Below, piece by piece: positions 26,052 to 35,429 of a DNA stretch of 64,000 nucleotides (its first letter is position 1; the number at the start of each line of letters is the position of its first letter). Source of the stretch: JACMRP01 sp047302465 (GTDB taxonomy: Bacteria; Bdellovibrionota; Bdellovibrionia; Bdellovibrionales; Bdellovibrionaceae); NCBI RefSeq assembly GCF_047302465.1, contig NZ_CP178621.1, positions 3,162,001 to 3,226,000 of the forward strand. The letters are read 5' to 3'. The translations under genes and the position numbers were made by a program. The notes beneath the pieces are model-generated. The model did not search any database. It saw nothing but the letters and a program-made list of their open reading frames with translations, and had not been told where the DNA came from.

Positions 26052-27602
26052 TTACAGAACTCCCGTCACTTCAATCTTCACTTTCAAACCTTTGTTTTCC
26101 AAAATTTTGTAAGGAGCACTTGGTTTTGAGATCGCTTCCGAGAAGCTAACACTGGTATTGCCTTCGGTGTCCTTTGTGAAGATCACGTCTCCAGAGCGAG
26201 CTGGAACGCCGTTCAAGTATACTTTCACATTCGATGAACTCATACCATCAGCGAAAGACATTGGCTCAAGACGTAAGTGTTTTGTGACGTCTTTTTGATA
26301 GTACACGAAACGAATCGAAGCCCCTGCCTTTGGTGGAGTCTTCAAAACCACGTTTTGACCACTGACTGAATATTCAGATGCTGGAAGTTCTTTGTTATCA
26401 ACATAGACGCGAACAGAGTTTTCAGACAAGACGCCATCAGCGACTTTCCAAGATGTTTGATACTCAGGACGGCCTTTCGGCATGCTGCTCGTGATCGTTT
26501 TGTTAACGAACTCGCCGCCATCTTGTTGGGCCAAGCTGAGCTTTACATCACGCTTATCCAACGGCAATGTTGGATTCAAGCCAGAAATCTGATCGACGAT
26601 GTAAGACAATTTGTAAGTGGTATCAAGACGGTCCAAAATTCTTTGCAGGATCTGATTCAAAGTGATTTCGCCTTTAAGAACTTTATCAAAATCAAAGTGC
26701 TCACCATCGCTGGTTTGCACGATACCCTGCTCGCCCTGGAATGGAGTATTGAAACCATCCCATACAAGCTCTTTACCCTTGTGAGTATGCTTCGTACGAG
26801 TCACTGCGAACACTTTCATTTGTGCAGCTTTAATAGCGTCAGTGACTTGCTTCATTGTCGGTGCTTTATCACCGATCGTTCCTTGGTTGTCTGGCGAGTA
26901 CAAGAAACCCCAGTCAGTCACAAGGATCACGAATCTCTGAGAGTTCTCACCCCATGGCGCTTTTGAAACGTCCACGAGTGCACCCATTGGGTTTTCATCT
27001 AAATCCGGCCAACCTGGATCTTTACCGTTACCACGGTAAGCATGAAGCTGAGCAAGCTCTGATAACAGCTCTTTTACTTGGGATTCTGTTGAACGATCAT
27101 TGGGATTATTATCAAAGAAGCGGCTGCATTTTTTTACGGTGTAGTCACCGAAGGTCGCAATACACATTCTAGTGTGATAGCCGGCCTTGCGAGAACTTTT
27201 AACGAATTCGGCTAAACGCTTTTTCGCGCTCTCGATAAGCTCTACCATTGTTCCGGTGATATCCACCAAGAACACGATGTCAGCAACTTGGTTGATTCTT
27301 TCAGTCTGAGCCGAAAGCTCAAAAGGATTTACTGGGATGCCATTTTCATAAACCTTAAGATCGGTGGCTTTCAGGTTATTCACCGAAGCTCCGTTCTTTA
27401 GAACCTGGAACTGAAGAGAGACTTCGTTCTGGTCATAACGAGTTTGTTTGAAGGTCGCTTCGGATGGCGATACCTCAAAGCTTTTCTCGAAAAGACGTGT
27501 TTGCGGAGGTCTTGTCACAAGACTCGCGCTTTCCGGAGAACAGGCGGAAATCAGGGTGGTTAACAACGGTAATATTAAAAAGGCACTTTTACTTTTTTCC
27601 AT
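26052..27602 (-). CDS. VWA-domain lipoprotein
   Basis: 516 residues from the ATG at 27602, preceded by TAAGGA. The signal ends 'LISAC' (Cys21). A von Willebrand A domain fills about 105-330. Its MIDAS motif is D-I-T-G-T, a variant of DxSxS. The remainder is beta-rich, with repeated 'V.VY.NG.P' type phrases (VRVYVDNKELP, VKVYLNGVP), which suggest tandem Ig-like folds. VWA domains bind metal-dependent protein partners; here surface exposed. Single gene. Confidence 0.88.
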   Translation of the reverse strand: MEKSKSAFLILPLLTTLISACSPESASLVTRPPQTRLFEKSFEVSPSEATFKQTRYDQNEVSLQFQVLKNGASVNNLKATDLKVYENGIPVNPFELSAQTERINQVADIVFLVDITGTMVELIESAKKRLAEFVKSSRKAGYHTRMCIATFGDYTVKKCSRFFDNNPNDRSTESQVKELLSELAQLHAYRGNGKDPGWPDLDENPMGALVDVSKAPWGENSQRFVILVTDWGFLYSPDNQGTIGDKAPTMKQVTDAIKAAQMKVFAVTRTKHTHKGKELVWDGFNTPFQGEQGIVQTSDGEHFDFDKVLKGEITLNQILQRILDRLDTTYKLSYIVDQISGLNPTLPLDKRDVKLSLAQQDGGEFVNKTITSSMPKGRPEYQTSWKVADGVLSENSVRVYVDNKELPASEYSVSGQNVVLKTPPKAGASIRFVYYQKDVTKHLRLEPMSFADGMSSSNVKVYLNGVPARSGDVIFTKDTEGNTSVSFSEAISKPSAPYKILENKGLKVKIEVTGVL

Positions 27603-27816
27603 GTTCAATCCTTATACACCTTGAGACCGTAAGGGCCCCACTACAGGCGCAATAATAGCAATCCCCAGGCCGACAAGAATTGAGGGCCGCGTGGCAACCT
27701 AAGGACTTAGGATAGAAAGGGGTTCATAGAAGTTACAATCCGAGTGCCAAAATACGGCCCGGAACCGGCTTTAAGGATCCTTTTATCTGTCTACGGAGTT
27801 TACGAATTGTCGTTGT

Positions 27817-28860
27817 TTAGAGTGTGGCCATATCAATAACAAAGCGGTAGCGCACATCACTTTTGATGACACGCTCATAAGCCGTGTTAACTTCCTTCGG
27901 CGTAATGACCTCAATCTCGGGCGCTATATGGTGTCTAGCACAGAAATCCAGCATCTCTTGCGTTTCTTTGATCGAGCCAATCAAAGAACCCGCATAGCTT
28001 CGTCGTTTCATTACTAGCGGGAACGGATGAATGGTCAGTGGTTTTTCCGGAAGGCCGACAACAACCAAAGCTCCATCAACCTTAAGAAGTTCGAAGTAAT
28101 CACCCATATTGATATCTGCGGATACAGTATTGATGATGAGGTCAAACTTGCCTCGATGTTCTTTCAGAACTTGGGGATTATGAGTGGAAACAAAATGGTG
28201 TGCCCCCATCTTCAGGGCATCTTCGCGTTTTTTATCAGAGTGACTTAAGACCGTCACATCAGCACCCAAAGCACGCGCAATTTTCACGCCCATATGCCCC
28301 AGGCCGCCCATTCCCATGATGGCGACTCTTTTACCAGGCTCTGCCTTCCAGTGCATGAGTGGTGAATACAAAGTAATCCCCGCACACAAAAGTGGCGCCG
28401 CTTTATCAAGTGGAATTGAGTTTGGAATACGTAAGACGTAATTCTCATCAACGACGATGACGTTTGAATACCCGCCTTGAGTTGGAGTCACTCCGTCTTT
28501 TTCAAAACTATTGTAAGTGCCATTCATGCCCTTGGAACAATACTGCTCAAGATCTTGTTGGCAATACGAACATTCACGACAAGAATCCACAAAACAACCG
28601 ACGCCAACTTGGTCGCCCACTTTGTAGCTTGTCACCTTCGGGCCGATAGCGCGTACGATGCCTGCGATTTCATGTCCTGGGACCACTGGGTAATTCGCCT
28701 GCCCCCACTCGCTGCGTACAGTGTGAATGTCAGAGTGGCAAATTCCGCAAAACTTAATATCAATAACAACGTCATAGTCTTTGGGATCACGACGTTCAAA
28801 CGAGTAAGGACCAAGGGGTTCTTTGGCTGAAAATGCAGCAACACCTTTTGCGGAAATCAT
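27817..28860 (-). CDS. Zinc-dependent NAD(P)-alcohol dehydrogenase, YahK/CAD type
   Basis: 347 residues. Catalytic zinc ligands: Cys38 in 'CGICHSD' and His63-Glu64 in 'PGHE', plus a Cys in 'LCAGITLYSPL'. Structural zinc: Cys94, 97, 100 and 108. Cofactor motif 'GMGGLGHMGVKIA'. Pattern and length fit the cinnamyl-alcohol-dehydrogenase-like group (YahK, AdhC), which reduces aldehydes with NADPH; the cofactor choice here is inferred. GGAGG lies before the ATG. Cytoplasmic. Confidence 0.93.
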   Translation of the reverse strand: MISAKGVAAFSAKEPLGPYSFERRDPKDYDVVIDIKFCGICHSDIHTVRSEWGQANYPVVPGHEIAGIVRAIGPKVTSYKVGDQVGVGCFVDSCRECSYCQQDLEQYCSKGMNGTYNSFEKDGVTPTQGGYSNVIVVDENYVLRIPNSIPLDKAAPLLCAGITLYSPLMHWKAEPGKRVAIMGMGGLGHMGVKIARALGADVTVLSHSDKKREDALKMGAHHFVSTHNPQVLKEHRGKFDLIINTVSADINMGDYFELLKVDGALVVVGLPEKPLTIHPFPLVMKRRSYAGSLIGSIKETQEMLDFCARHHIAPEIEVITPKEVNTAYERVIKSDVRYRFVIDMATL

Positions 28861-28952
28861 GGGGCCTCCTGAATGCAGTTCAATGAAGATTGCAACAGTA
28901 TTTCTGAAAAAGCCCCTGAAGGGAATGTGCTTTTTGTTATTTAATCTAAGCG

Positions 28953-29333
28953 TTAGTGCGGAGCCGCGTATTTCTCAGCCAGTTCGCTAAGACGATCAAG
29001 ATCTGGTGGTTTACGGACGACATCGACCACATTCCCTGACACATCACTTTGCGTCGCTGTAATCACGACGACTGGAATATCTTTGATGCGCTCGTTTTCA
29101 GGATTGTTTTGCAATTCTCTTAAAAAGCGCCAGCCATCCATTACCGGCATCATTAAATCCAGGAAAATAATCGACGGCAGCGTTTCAAGATTACGTAGCA
29201 ACTCAAAAGCAGTCTTACCATTGTCGGTCGAGATCACTCGGAAACCATCCCCGGTGAAAAGCTCTTCCATATACATGCAGATCGCGGGCTCGTCTTCGAT
29301 AATGAAAATAAGACCTTTTTCTTTTGTCGTCAT
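28953..29333 (-). CDS. Single-domain response regulator
   Basis: 127 residues from the ATG at 29333, which overlaps the stop of the histidine kinase by ATGA. A longer upstream start would lie inside the kinase. It is a CheY-like receiver: acidic pair in 'IIEDE', phosphoacceptor Asp in 'FLDLMMPVMDG', then 'VVITATQSD' and a Lys in 'VVRKP'. No output domain follows, so it acts through protein contact, presumably with the cognate kinase. Confidence 0.9.
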   Translation of the reverse strand: MTTKEKGLIFIIEDEPAICMYMEELFTGDGFRVISTDNGKTAFELLRNLETLPSIIFLDLMMPVMDGWRFLRELQNNPENERIKDIPVVVITATQSDVSGNVVDVVRKPPDLDRLSELAEKYAAPH

Positions 29334-30538
29334 GCCTGCCCTCTCTGGATAGGAAGAATCACTGTGAATTCCGATCCCTGTCCAATCTCGCTCTGTAAAC
29401 GGATTTCTCCACCGTGTAGTTGTACAATGTAGTTTGAAATATAAAGTCCCAATCCAAAACCACAAACTTCGTTTTCGGAAATGGCACGTTCGTAACGCTG
29501 AAACACTCGCGCGTGGTCGTGAGCTGCAATCCCAATTCCTTGATCACGTACACAGATTCGAACGTGATCCCCTTCTTGGCTAAGAGATATTTCAATAGGT
29601 TTGCTATTGCCGTACTTCACGGCGTTTGTCAGCAGATTCACTATGACCTGCTCGATACGAATACGATCCCAGCTTCCCATCAACGGCCCACGCGCTGCTG
29701 AAAGGAATTTGACATTCTCAAATGGCCTAATGACTTCAGAAATCAATTCACAAAGGTCAAAACGTTCTGGCCACAAACGCAAACGTCCTTCGGAAATCTG
29801 TGAAACATCCAGCATATCCTCTACCAGACGGTTCATACGACGTACATATCCGTACTGCTCATTTAAGACGTCCTCGATTTTCTCGGGCGTAAAGGCTTGA
29901 GTGTCCTTGCGCTTGAGATCACGCAATCTGAGTTGAATCTGCATTTGCATATTTGTCAGCGGTGTCTTTAACTCGTGGCCTGCGATAGTTAAAAACTGAT
30001 CACGCATATGCACTGTTTGTGCTAACGCCTGTTCACGCTGTTTTCTCTCGGTGATATCAAAGACGACCCCAGAAAGTCTTACTGGTTTTTGCGAACCCGA
30101 ATTATAAGAACAGCGGCCACGGGCAAAAACCCATTTCATTTGATCTGGCTTAGGATAGATTCTGTATTCAAGTTCGTAGATGCTTGAAGTTTCGACGGCT
30201 TTGACGATCGCGGCTCGCATAGTCTCGAGGTCTTCCGGGTGCACCTTGCTTTGAAGAATGCTGCGCTGATTGTTGTATTCTTCGATGGTGACTCCCCACA
30301 GGTCCAACATTTCCTTAGAGCAGCTCACTGTATTTGTGGCAAGATCTAGATCCCATGTGCCCATTTGCCCTGACTGGAGAGCAAAATCTAAATTCTCGCG
30401 ACTGATGCGAAGTTGGTTCTTGATAGCCGTTTCGTGAGTAAGACGTCGGCGCAGAAACCAACCCATACCAAATGCAACTATGGCAATTGTAAGAGAAAGC
30501 ACCGTTGTCACAGAAATCGAATTATCCACTGGTCCCAC
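29330..30538 (-). CDS. PAS-domain sensor histidine kinase
   Basis: 402 residues. One membrane segment at about 8-28, a PAS/PAC domain at about 45-165 ('WDLDLATNTVSCSKEMLDLWG', 'GVVFDITERK'), HisKA with the phospho-His in 'GHELKTPL' at about 190, and a HATPase domain with 'NLLTNAVKYGN', 'DQGIGI' and 'GFGLGLYI'. Coupled to the receiver gene by ATGA. Two strong hairpins lie upstream (30603-30697). Signal unknown. Confidence 0.93.
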   Translation of the reverse strand: MGPVDNSISVTTVLSLTIAIVAFGMGWFLRRRLTHETAIKNQLRISRENLDFALQSGQMGTWDLDLATNTVSCSKEMLDLWGVTIEEYNNQRSILQSKVHPEDLETMRAAIVKAVETSSIYELEYRIYPKPDQMKWVFARGRCSYNSGSQKPVRLSGVVFDITERKQREQALAQTVHMRDQFLTIAGHELKTPLTNMQMQIQLRLRDLKRKDTQAFTPEKIEDVLNEQYGYVRRMNRLVEDMLDVSQISEGRLRLWPERFDLCELISEVIRPFENVKFLSAARGPLMGSWDRIRIEQVIVNLLTNAVKYGNSKPIEISLSQEGDHVRICVRDQGIGIAAHDHARVFQRYERAISENEVCGFGLGLYISNYIVQLHGGEIRLQSEIGQGSEFTVILPIQRGQA

Positions 30539-30602
30539 GCAATCTGAGAAATGTGACCTTATTTTTTACTCAGAGCGGATGTCTTGGCAAGAAACAAAAC
30601 AA

Positions 30603-30634
30603 GAGAAGCGCCAGAACGAATAAAGGCGCTTCTC
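30603..30634 (-). terminator. Rho-independent terminator
   Basis: Perfect 10-base stem GAGAAGCGCC / GGCGCTTCTC with a 12-base loop. On the minus strand it is followed by TTGTTTTGTTTC, so it ends transcription coming from the arylsulfatase side. Confidence 0.75.
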
Positions 30635-30642
30635 AGAGGAGA

Positions 30643-30697
30643 ATCAGGGCTTATGAAGCGTTTCCGGGGTATTCACGGAGCACTTCAAAGCCCTGAT
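30643..30697 (-). repeat. Long hairpin, possible RNA element
   Basis: A 15-base-pair helix with one bulged base (ATCAGGGCTT-TGAAG paired with CTTCA-AAGCCCTGAT), enclosing an inner TCCG/CGGA pair. It directly precedes the terminator on the minus strand. Together they could be the 3' end of the sulfatase transcript or a small separate RNA. Confidence 0.5.
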
Positions 30698-30757
30698 AAG
30701 GAAGCTATTTCGGTATTTTGCGAATAAGCCTGCTATTTAGGCAGCAAAACAAACAAC

Positions 30758-32380
30758 CTAATGCCGCGTAGTTGGTCGCTCTTCTTTCTGCTTCGAAGAA
30801 GGTGGCGGTCGACGAGTCCCAGTCTCTTGTTCTTCTTCCTTCTGTTCTGAGCCATCTCCGTATTGAGGAGCAGGCGTCATACTTTCTACGATATGTTCAA
30901 GACTCCAAGCCGCGGGCTTTTGCCGAGGTGGATACTCTTTAAAACTTTCCAACCATTTAACAGCTAAGGCTTGTACTGGAACAAAGACGTACATCCGCTC
31001 AGCCTTCCATTTGCCGTACAGAATGCTCTCGGGGCCTCGTTCGAAAGGATCCGATCGCAAATTGTAAAGTCTTGGTGCTCGACGAGGAGTAAACGGCAAT
31101 TCCCAAACATCCATTCCGGTATTTTCCTGCTCCATAAAGGAGGCTTTCCAATCTTTCGCACGAATGGCCAGAAGATCCCCATCATCACTCCAATATACGA
31201 AACCTTCACGCGGAGACTCTTTTTCCTCACCACTTAGGAATGGCAAAAGATTGTAACCATCCAAGTGGTTCTTAAAGGTTTTTTCTCCGATTTGATGTCC
31301 TTGGCGGACTTTTTCAACAATATTAGGTTCACCTGCAGCGGCAGCAAAAGTAGGTATAAAATCATAGTGTGATGTCACGTCATTGATAACAGATCCTGGC
31401 TGAATCACCCCAGGCCATCTCATTACGCATGGAACCCGGAAGGCACCTTCCCAGTTGGTAGCTTTTTCTCCTTTAAATGGAGTCGCTCCTCCGTCTGGCC
31501 AAGATAGAACTTCAGCGCCATTGTCGGTGGTATACACAACGATCGTGTTGTCATCGAGCTTGAGCTCTTCCAAAAGATCAAGAAGCTCGCCGACATGTCC
31601 ATCCGTTTCAACCATCCCGTCTGGGTAAATGCCAAGCCCCGTTTTGCCTTGCGATTCTTTTTTCAGATGAGTCCATACATGCATACGTGTTGAGTTGAAA
31701 TAACAGAACCAAGGTTGGTCATCTTTCGTTTTACGGGTAATAAATTCCTTGGCGGCAGCAAGAAACTCTTCATCCACAGTTTCCATGCGTTTTGTATCTA
31801 GAGGTCCGGTGTTTTCAATACTTTGTTTTCCAATTTTGCCATATTGAGGATCAACCGTCGCATCTTCTTTATCAATGGCTTTGCAACGCAAGACCCCTCG
31901 AGGACCAAATCTTTGTCTAAATTTTGGATCTTTTGGATAGTCGACGTTTTCGGGTTCTTCTTCAGCATTCAGGTGATAAAGATTTCCGAAGAATTCATCA
32001 AAGCCATGAACCGTCGGTAAAAAATCATTACGATCGCCCAAATGGTTCTTACCAAATTGGCCAGTCGCATAGCCCAATGATTTCATCACCTCTGCAATAC
32101 ACAGATCTTCAGCACGAAGACCGATGTCAGCGCCAGGCAGTCCCACCTTTGTAAGACCCGTACGAATAGGTGATTGCCCAGTAATAAAGGCCGCACGTCC
32201 CGCCGTGCAACTCTGTTGGCCATACCAGTCAGTGAAAAGAGCTCCCTCTTTAGCGATACGATCAATGTTTGGGGTGCGATATCCCATCACTCCCAAATTG
32301 TATGCACTGATATTGTACCAACCTATATCATCACCCATGATGAATAAAATATTTGGCTTTTTGCCTGTTTGCTTTGCCAT
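30758..32380 (-). CDS. Arylsulfatase
   Basis: 540 residues. Metal-binding start 'ILFIMGDDIGW' (Asp17-Asp18) and the formylglycine motif C58-T-A-G-R62, that is C-x-A-x-R, a variant of the usual C-x-P-x-R. Further family blocks: 'GQFGKNHLG', 'YTTDNGAE', 'PFKGEKATNWEGAFRVP'. The Cys must be converted to formylglycine; a formylglycine-generating enzyme lies at 38581-39573. No signal peptide is visible in front of 'MAKQTGKKPN', so it may act in the cytoplasm, which is unusual. The C-terminal 45 residues are charged and low-complexity (EEEQETGTRRPPPSS). GGAGGAAC before the ATG. Confidence 0.93.
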   Translation of the reverse strand: MAKQTGKKPNILFIMGDDIGWYNISAYNLGVMGYRTPNIDRIAKEGALFTDWYGQQSCTAGRAAFITGQSPIRTGLTKVGLPGADIGLRAEDLCIAEVMKSLGYATGQFGKNHLGDRNDFLPTVHGFDEFFGNLYHLNAEEEPENVDYPKDPKFRQRFGPRGVLRCKAIDKEDATVDPQYGKIGKQSIENTGPLDTKRMETVDEEFLAAAKEFITRKTKDDQPWFCYFNSTRMHVWTHLKKESQGKTGLGIYPDGMVETDGHVGELLDLLEELKLDDNTIVVYTTDNGAEVLSWPDGGATPFKGEKATNWEGAFRVPCVMRWPGVIQPGSVINDVTSHYDFIPTFAAAAGEPNIVEKVRQGHQIGEKTFKNHLDGYNLLPFLSGEEKESPREGFVYWSDDGDLLAIRAKDWKASFMEQENTGMDVWELPFTPRRAPRLYNLRSDPFERGPESILYGKWKAERMYVFVPVQALAVKWLESFKEYPPRQKPAAWSLEHIVESMTPAPQYGDGSEQKEEEQETGTRRPPPSSKQKEERPTTRH

Positions 32381-32531
32381 AGTTCCTCCATGTGTCCTTA
32401 TGATAAGAGTGGAAGAAACTAGAACATAGAGGTGGAGCCTCTACATTGATAACAAACACAAAGATATTTTCTAACTCGTGTGCAAGAACATCAATCGCCT
32501 CAAGCATTTCTCAGGTCTTGAAGAATCCGTC

Positions 32532-32804
32532 TTAATCCTCTTCAAGTTCCCAAAGCCATTTTGCCAAGGGATCCTGAAGGTCCATAATGGTAGCACGCTT
32601 CGGCAATAGAATTCGTTTCGGTCCATTGCTTTGATATTTGCCTGGAACAAAATCGACAAATGATTCGGTGGTGGCAGGCTGGAAAGAAGCCGTCACGACT
32701 TCTCCCCAACCGGTTGCTTTCAACCAAAGCTGAACTTCATTGAGCAACTTAATGCCTAAATCAGAATCTTGATTCCGCACTTGGATAAATCCGACTTTAG
32801 CCAT
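32532..32804 (-). CDS. Hypothetical protein, 90 residues
   Basis: Not recognised. A small soluble alpha/beta protein. It starts 11 bases after the Spy/CpxP-like gene on the same strand, so it is probably co-transcribed with it. There is no signal peptide, so a periplasmic role with its neighbour is unlikely. Confidence 0.6.
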   Translation of the reverse strand: MAKVGFIQVRNQDSDLGIKLLNEVQLWLKATGWGEVVTASFQPATTESFVDFVPGKYQSNGPKRILLPKRATIMDLQDPLAKWLWELEED

Positions 32805-32815
32805 AAATTCTCACT

Positions 32816-33256
32816 CTACTCGTGCCAGCGATGAAACTTTTCAACTTTATCCAGAATTTCTTTTTTCTGTTCTGGCGTCAGCGTTTTGTGCAAAGCCGCC
32901 ACCTTATCGAGGTACTTATCAACTTTGGAATCCATACGCGCCTGACGTTCTTTGATCAAAGTCTTGATTTTAGTTTTATCTAGGTCGTCTGAAAGAAGCA
33001 TGTTTTTAAACTCTTCTTTCTTAGCGTTGCGAATGGACTTTTCTTCGGCAAAGTCTTTCTTCAGCTCGTTTGTGATATCACCCAACAATCCTTTTTGCTG
33101 GTCATTAAAATCCAACTTGTCAGCGATCTTTTCACTGATAGCTGTCATTTTTTCTTCAGGGCTTCTGTTGCAACCAGCTGCAATCACGCCAATACCGCCA
33201 AGAGCCAATAACATTCCCAAAATACGGGGCCATTTTCTTCTATGTGTGTGTCTCAT
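32816..33256 (-). CDS. Spy/CpxP-like periplasmic stress lipoprotein
   Basis: 146 residues. The signal ends 'VIAAGC' (Cys29), so the protein is lipid-anchored. The rest is all helical and charged with LTxxQ-like elements: 'LDFNDQQKGLLGDI' and 'LTPEQKKEILDKVEKFH', as in Spy/CpxP chaperones. In Cpx systems CpxP inhibits the kinase and is induced with it; here the gene is divergent from a regulator/kinase pair (33416-35397), which fits. AAGGAGATGG is upstream of the ATG. Confidence 0.8.
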   Translation of the reverse strand: MRHTHRRKWPRILGMLLALGGIGVIAAGCNRSPEEKMTAISEKIADKLDFNDQQKGLLGDITNELKKDFAEEKSIRNAKKEEFKNMLLSDDLDKTKIKTLIKERQARMDSKVDKYLDKVAALHKTLTPEQKKEILDKVEKFHRWHE

Positions 33257-33403
33257 AAACCATCTCCTTGAGTGGGGTTCGTTTCTAAAATCAGTTTAGG
33301 AGCTTTCCGGAGCTAGATGGTTGCTAGGATGTTAATGATTGTAACAAATTGTAACTGCTTGATTATTCTGGGAAAAAGTCTTTTGGTCGGAGGTGTTTTA
33401 GAC

Positions 33404-33409
33404 TATGAT
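33404..33409 (+). promoter_or_regulatory. Possible -10 element of the CpxR-like gene
   Basis: TATGAT ends seven bases before the ATG at 33416, so a transcript would start at about the ATG itself. No good -35 box, and no ribosome site at normal distance (GGAGGTG is about 21 bases upstream). A leaderless transcript is possible. Confidence 0.3.
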
Positions 33410-33415
33410 ACCAGT

Positions 33416-34108
33416 ATGAATCGCATTCTTCTGATCGATGACGATCAAAAATTAGGAGAACTTCTTAAGCAGTACTTTCTGCAGTTTGAACTGCAGATCC
33501 TGCAATCCACTTTGCCGTCAGAGGCTTTACAGAATCTTAAGAAGGATCGTTTTGATGCCATCATCTTAGATGTCATGCTGCCCGAGATGGATGGCTTCGA
33601 GGTTTGCAAAAAAATTCGTAGCTTCAGTGACCTCCCGATACTCATGCTCACGGCCCGCGGAGAAACCTCTGACAAAGTTTTAGGACTTGAGCTTGGTGTA
33701 GATGACTATTTGCCTAAGCCTTTCGAAGCACGTGAGCTCGTAGCTCGTATTAAAAGCCTTATTCGTCGCTACAAAAAAACCACCTCTGCTACAAAACTGA
33801 AATCAGGCCCCCTCGTTTTAGATACGCAGCTTCGTGCAGCTTTTTTGGCTGAACAAAATCTGAATCTAAGCACCCATGAATATGAGTTATTGAAACTCTT
33901 GATGTCGCATGCAGGACAAAGCCTGTCGCGGGATCGTATTATGGATGACCTGCGCGGAGTGGATTGGGAGGCCTACAATCGCAGTATCGATGTAGCGATT
34001 AGTCGTCTTCGTCAAAAATTAAAAGACCCAGCAAAAAACCCGGTGTTTTTGCGTACAGTTTGGGGTGAAGGGTATTGCTTTATTGCGCCGGTGGAGGAAC
34101 TTCTGTGA
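33416..34108 (+). CDS. OmpR-family response regulator (CpxR-like)
   Basis: 230 residues from the ATG at 33416, where the receiver begins (MNRILLIDDD). Phospho-Asp in 'AIILDVMLPEMDG', Lys in 'YLPKPF', then a winged-helix DNA-binding domain with 'LSTHEYELLKLLMSHAGQ' and 'RSIDVAISRLRQKL'. Divergent from a Spy/CpxP-like gene and overlapping the kinase gene by GTGA. By this context it likely responds to envelope stress, as CpxR does. Confidence 0.93.
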   Translation: MNRILLIDDDQKLGELLKQYFLQFELQILQSTLPSEALQNLKKDRFDAIILDVMLPEMDGFEVCKKIRSFSDLPILMLTARGETSDKVLGLELGVDDYLPKPFEARELVARIKSLIRRYKKTTSATKLKSGPLVLDTQLRAAFLAEQNLNLSTHEYELLKLLMSHAGQSLSRDRIMDDLRGVDWEAYNRSIDVAISRLRQKLKDPAKNPVFLRTVWGEGYCFIAPVEELL

Positions 34109-35397
34109 GACGTCGTGGAACCAAACTTCTGATTCGTATCTTTTTTACGTTTCTTTTAACAGCTTTGCTGATTATTGGCGGCCTTTTCTTTTTAGCGCAT
34201 TCGTTGAAGCCCGAACATAGTCTTTCTCCACTTGCAGAGCAAAATGCAGTGTTCTATTTGCAGGCTCTTCATCAAAAGCTCAATGCTTCGATGAATGAAG
34301 AAGGAATTCAGAATCTGCATAAAGATCTTCGTCTTTACGCCCGTGTTCAAGGTTTTGAAGACTTCGCCGACAAACAAGGGCTTCCTCACTTTGAAGAGTT
34401 GCAAAAAGAAGATGAACACTTTTCAGAAAAAGTGATTCTTGGAAAACACAAAGGCTATTTCTATGCCGAGCTTCGCAACGCTTCTCCACGGGTGGCGTGG
34501 TTTATCTCTGCGAAAGAAGTTCCCCGAGGATTGGTATTTCCATTTATCGGGATTGCTGGTTTTGTTTTGTTAATCCTTATTATGAGTTTCTTGACCATTC
34601 GCTGGATGATGTCACCGGTGAAGGTGATTCTTCATGGGGTTCATAAAATATCTACGGGTGATCTTAAGTACCGTATCCAGACTCGACAACGTGGTGAATT
34701 CCAAATGATCGGAAATGCATTTAACCGTATGGCCGATGGGCTCGAGAAAATGGTGGTCTCGAAAGAACAACTGCTTCGTGACGTCAGCCATGAATTGCGC
34801 AGTCCCCTGACTCGCGTAGGTGTTGCTGTGGATTTGATGACGGATGAAAAGATGAAAGTTTCCATTAAAGAAGATTTACGCAAAATGGAAGAACTGGTTT
34901 CTGAAATTCTCGAATCCTATCGTTTGAAAGAGGGCGCGGCCTCTTTACGAAAATCTCCGACGCAATTAAAAGAGTTGATTGAAAACGTGGCCTCTGACTA
35001 TTCAGACACTCTTCCTGGAGTCATAGTGGGTTCTGCTTCGGATATCACATTACAAATCGATGCCATGCAAATCGAGCGTGTCCTCAGAAATCTGATTGAA
35101 AATGCTCTGAAGTACACAAAAACCAATTCAAAACCTATTTCGGTAAGTCTTACGACCACCAAAAAGGAATGTCTTATAACAGTAAAGGATGACGGAGCAG
35201 GGATTGATCCCAAAGATCTGCCCCACATTTTTGAGCCATTCTATCGTGCAGACAGCGCTCGTTCTCCGGGCAAATCAGGATTTGGATTGGGACTTGCGAT
35301 TGCGAACTCCATCGTTGAGGCACATGACGGAGAAATCATTGCCAAAAGTCAATTGGGACAGGGTTCTGAATTCACAATCAGACTTCCTCTGAATTAG
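34105..35397 (+). CDS. Sensor histidine kinase (CpxA-like)
   Basis: 430 residues from a GTG at 34105 that overlaps the regulator's stop (GTGA) and has GGTGGAGGA upstream. Membrane segments at about 8-30 and 150-172 flank a periplasmic sensor of about 115 residues. HAMP follows (about 172-225), then HisKA with 'DVSHELRSPLTRVGV' and HATPase with 'NLIENALKYTK', 'DDGAGI' and 'GFGLGLAI'. Partner of the preceding regulator. Confidence 0.93.
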   Translation: MRRRGTKLLIRIFFTFLLTALLIIGGLFFLAHSLKPEHSLSPLAEQNAVFYLQALHQKLNASMNEEGIQNLHKDLRLYARVQGFEDFADKQGLPHFEELQKEDEHFSEKVILGKHKGYFYAELRNASPRVAWFISAKEVPRGLVFPFIGIAGFVLLILIMSFLTIRWMMSPVKVILHGVHKISTGDLKYRIQTRQRGEFQMIGNAFNRMADGLEKMVVSKEQLLRDVSHELRSPLTRVGVAVDLMTDEKMKVSIKEDLRKMEELVSEILESYRLKEGAASLRKSPTQLKELIENVASDYSDTLPGVIVGSASDITLQIDAMQIERVLRNLIENALKYTKTNSKPISVSLTTTKKECLITVKDDGAGIDPKDLPHIFEPFYRADSARSPGKSGFGLGLAIANSIVEAHDGEIIAKSQLGQGSEFTIRLPLN

Positions 35398-35402
35398 AAA
35401 AA

Positions 35403-35421
35403 GCCGCCCGAGAAAGGCGGC
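35403..35421. terminator. Terminator between convergent genes
   Basis: GCCGCC / GGCGGC with loop CGAGAAA. AAAAA precedes and ATATTTT follows, so it can work on both strands (better on the minus strand). Confidence 0.8.
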
Positions 35422-35429
35422 CTGATATT

